From: Clostridiales bacterium
Lineage (GTDB): Bacteria > Bacillota > Clostridia > Oscillospirales > Ruminococcaceae
Direction of reading: 5' to 3'
Length of the DNA stretch: 6,640 nucleotides
Assembly: GCA_012799315.1 (NCBI GenBank)
Contig: JAAZLM010000047.1
Span: 1-6,640, forward strand
Part shown: positions 6,635 to 6,640 of the stretch, in pieces
How the letters are laid out: every line of letters starts with the position of its first letter
Position numbering within the stretch: the stretch's first letter is position 1
Notes under the pieces: model-generated
What the model saw: only the letters and a program-made list of their open reading frames with translations
Database searches by the model: none
What the model was told of the DNA's origin: nothing
Position numbers and translations under genes: made by a program

Positions 6635-6640
6635 AAGGAG
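6634..6640 (+). promoter_or_regulatory. Ribosome binding site for a gene just beyond the window
   Basis: AAAGGAG is a near-ideal Shine-Dalgarno sequence starting on the last base of the GNAT stop codon and running to the window edge. No start codon is visible. It indicates a further + strand gene within about ten bases downstream. Confidence 0.6.

Overview
The window looks like an ordinary chromosomal stretch from a low-GC Gram-positive bacterium, most likely an anaerobic Clostridia (Oscillospiraceae/Ruminococcaceae or a relative). The reasons are the moderately AT-rich composition (roughly 40% GC by eye), strong AGGAG-type ribosome binding sites, tight gene packing on one strand, a RecD2 (YrrC-type) helicase followed by a ComF-family protein, ThyX instead of ThyA, and a DUF2156 protein paired with a GNAT acetyltransferase. 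This taxonomic call is inferred from gene content and was not searched.

All seven genes lie on the + strand. Region A (31-3403) holds a small membrane-anchored protein of unknown function, then recD2, then a ComF-family phosphoribosyltransferase-like gene overlapping recD2 by 26 bases. A possible promoter for recD2 lies across the end of the first gene (396-424). Region B begins after a 79-base gap (3404-3482), the largest gap here, which carries the best promoter in the window: a perfect extended -10 (TGATATAAT) with a weak -35 at 17-base spacing. It drives thyX, tmk, a DUF2156 gene and a GNAT gene, which overlap their neighbours by 11, 1 and 4 bases in turn. The last stop codon is followed at once by AAGGAG at the window edge, so the operon probably continues.

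Themes: recD2 and the ComF gene are both DNA-handling functions (repair or recombination, and DNA-uptake-related). thyX and tmk are consecutive steps of dTTP synthesis (dUMP to dTMP to dTDP). The last two genes are both acyltransferase-fold proteins of unknown substrate. No RNA gene, mobile element, CRISPR array, repeat array or intrinsic terminator was found, and no gene is visibly broken.

I see no clearly new system. The points most worth a second look are the unknown first protein, whose soluble part resembles the beginning of a glycosyltransferase-2 fold; the Asp-to-Ser change in the thymidylate kinase DRY-type motif; the loss of hairpin glycines in a helix-hairpin-helix of RecD2; the Cys-rich tail of ThyX; and the translationally coupled DUF2156-GNAT pair.
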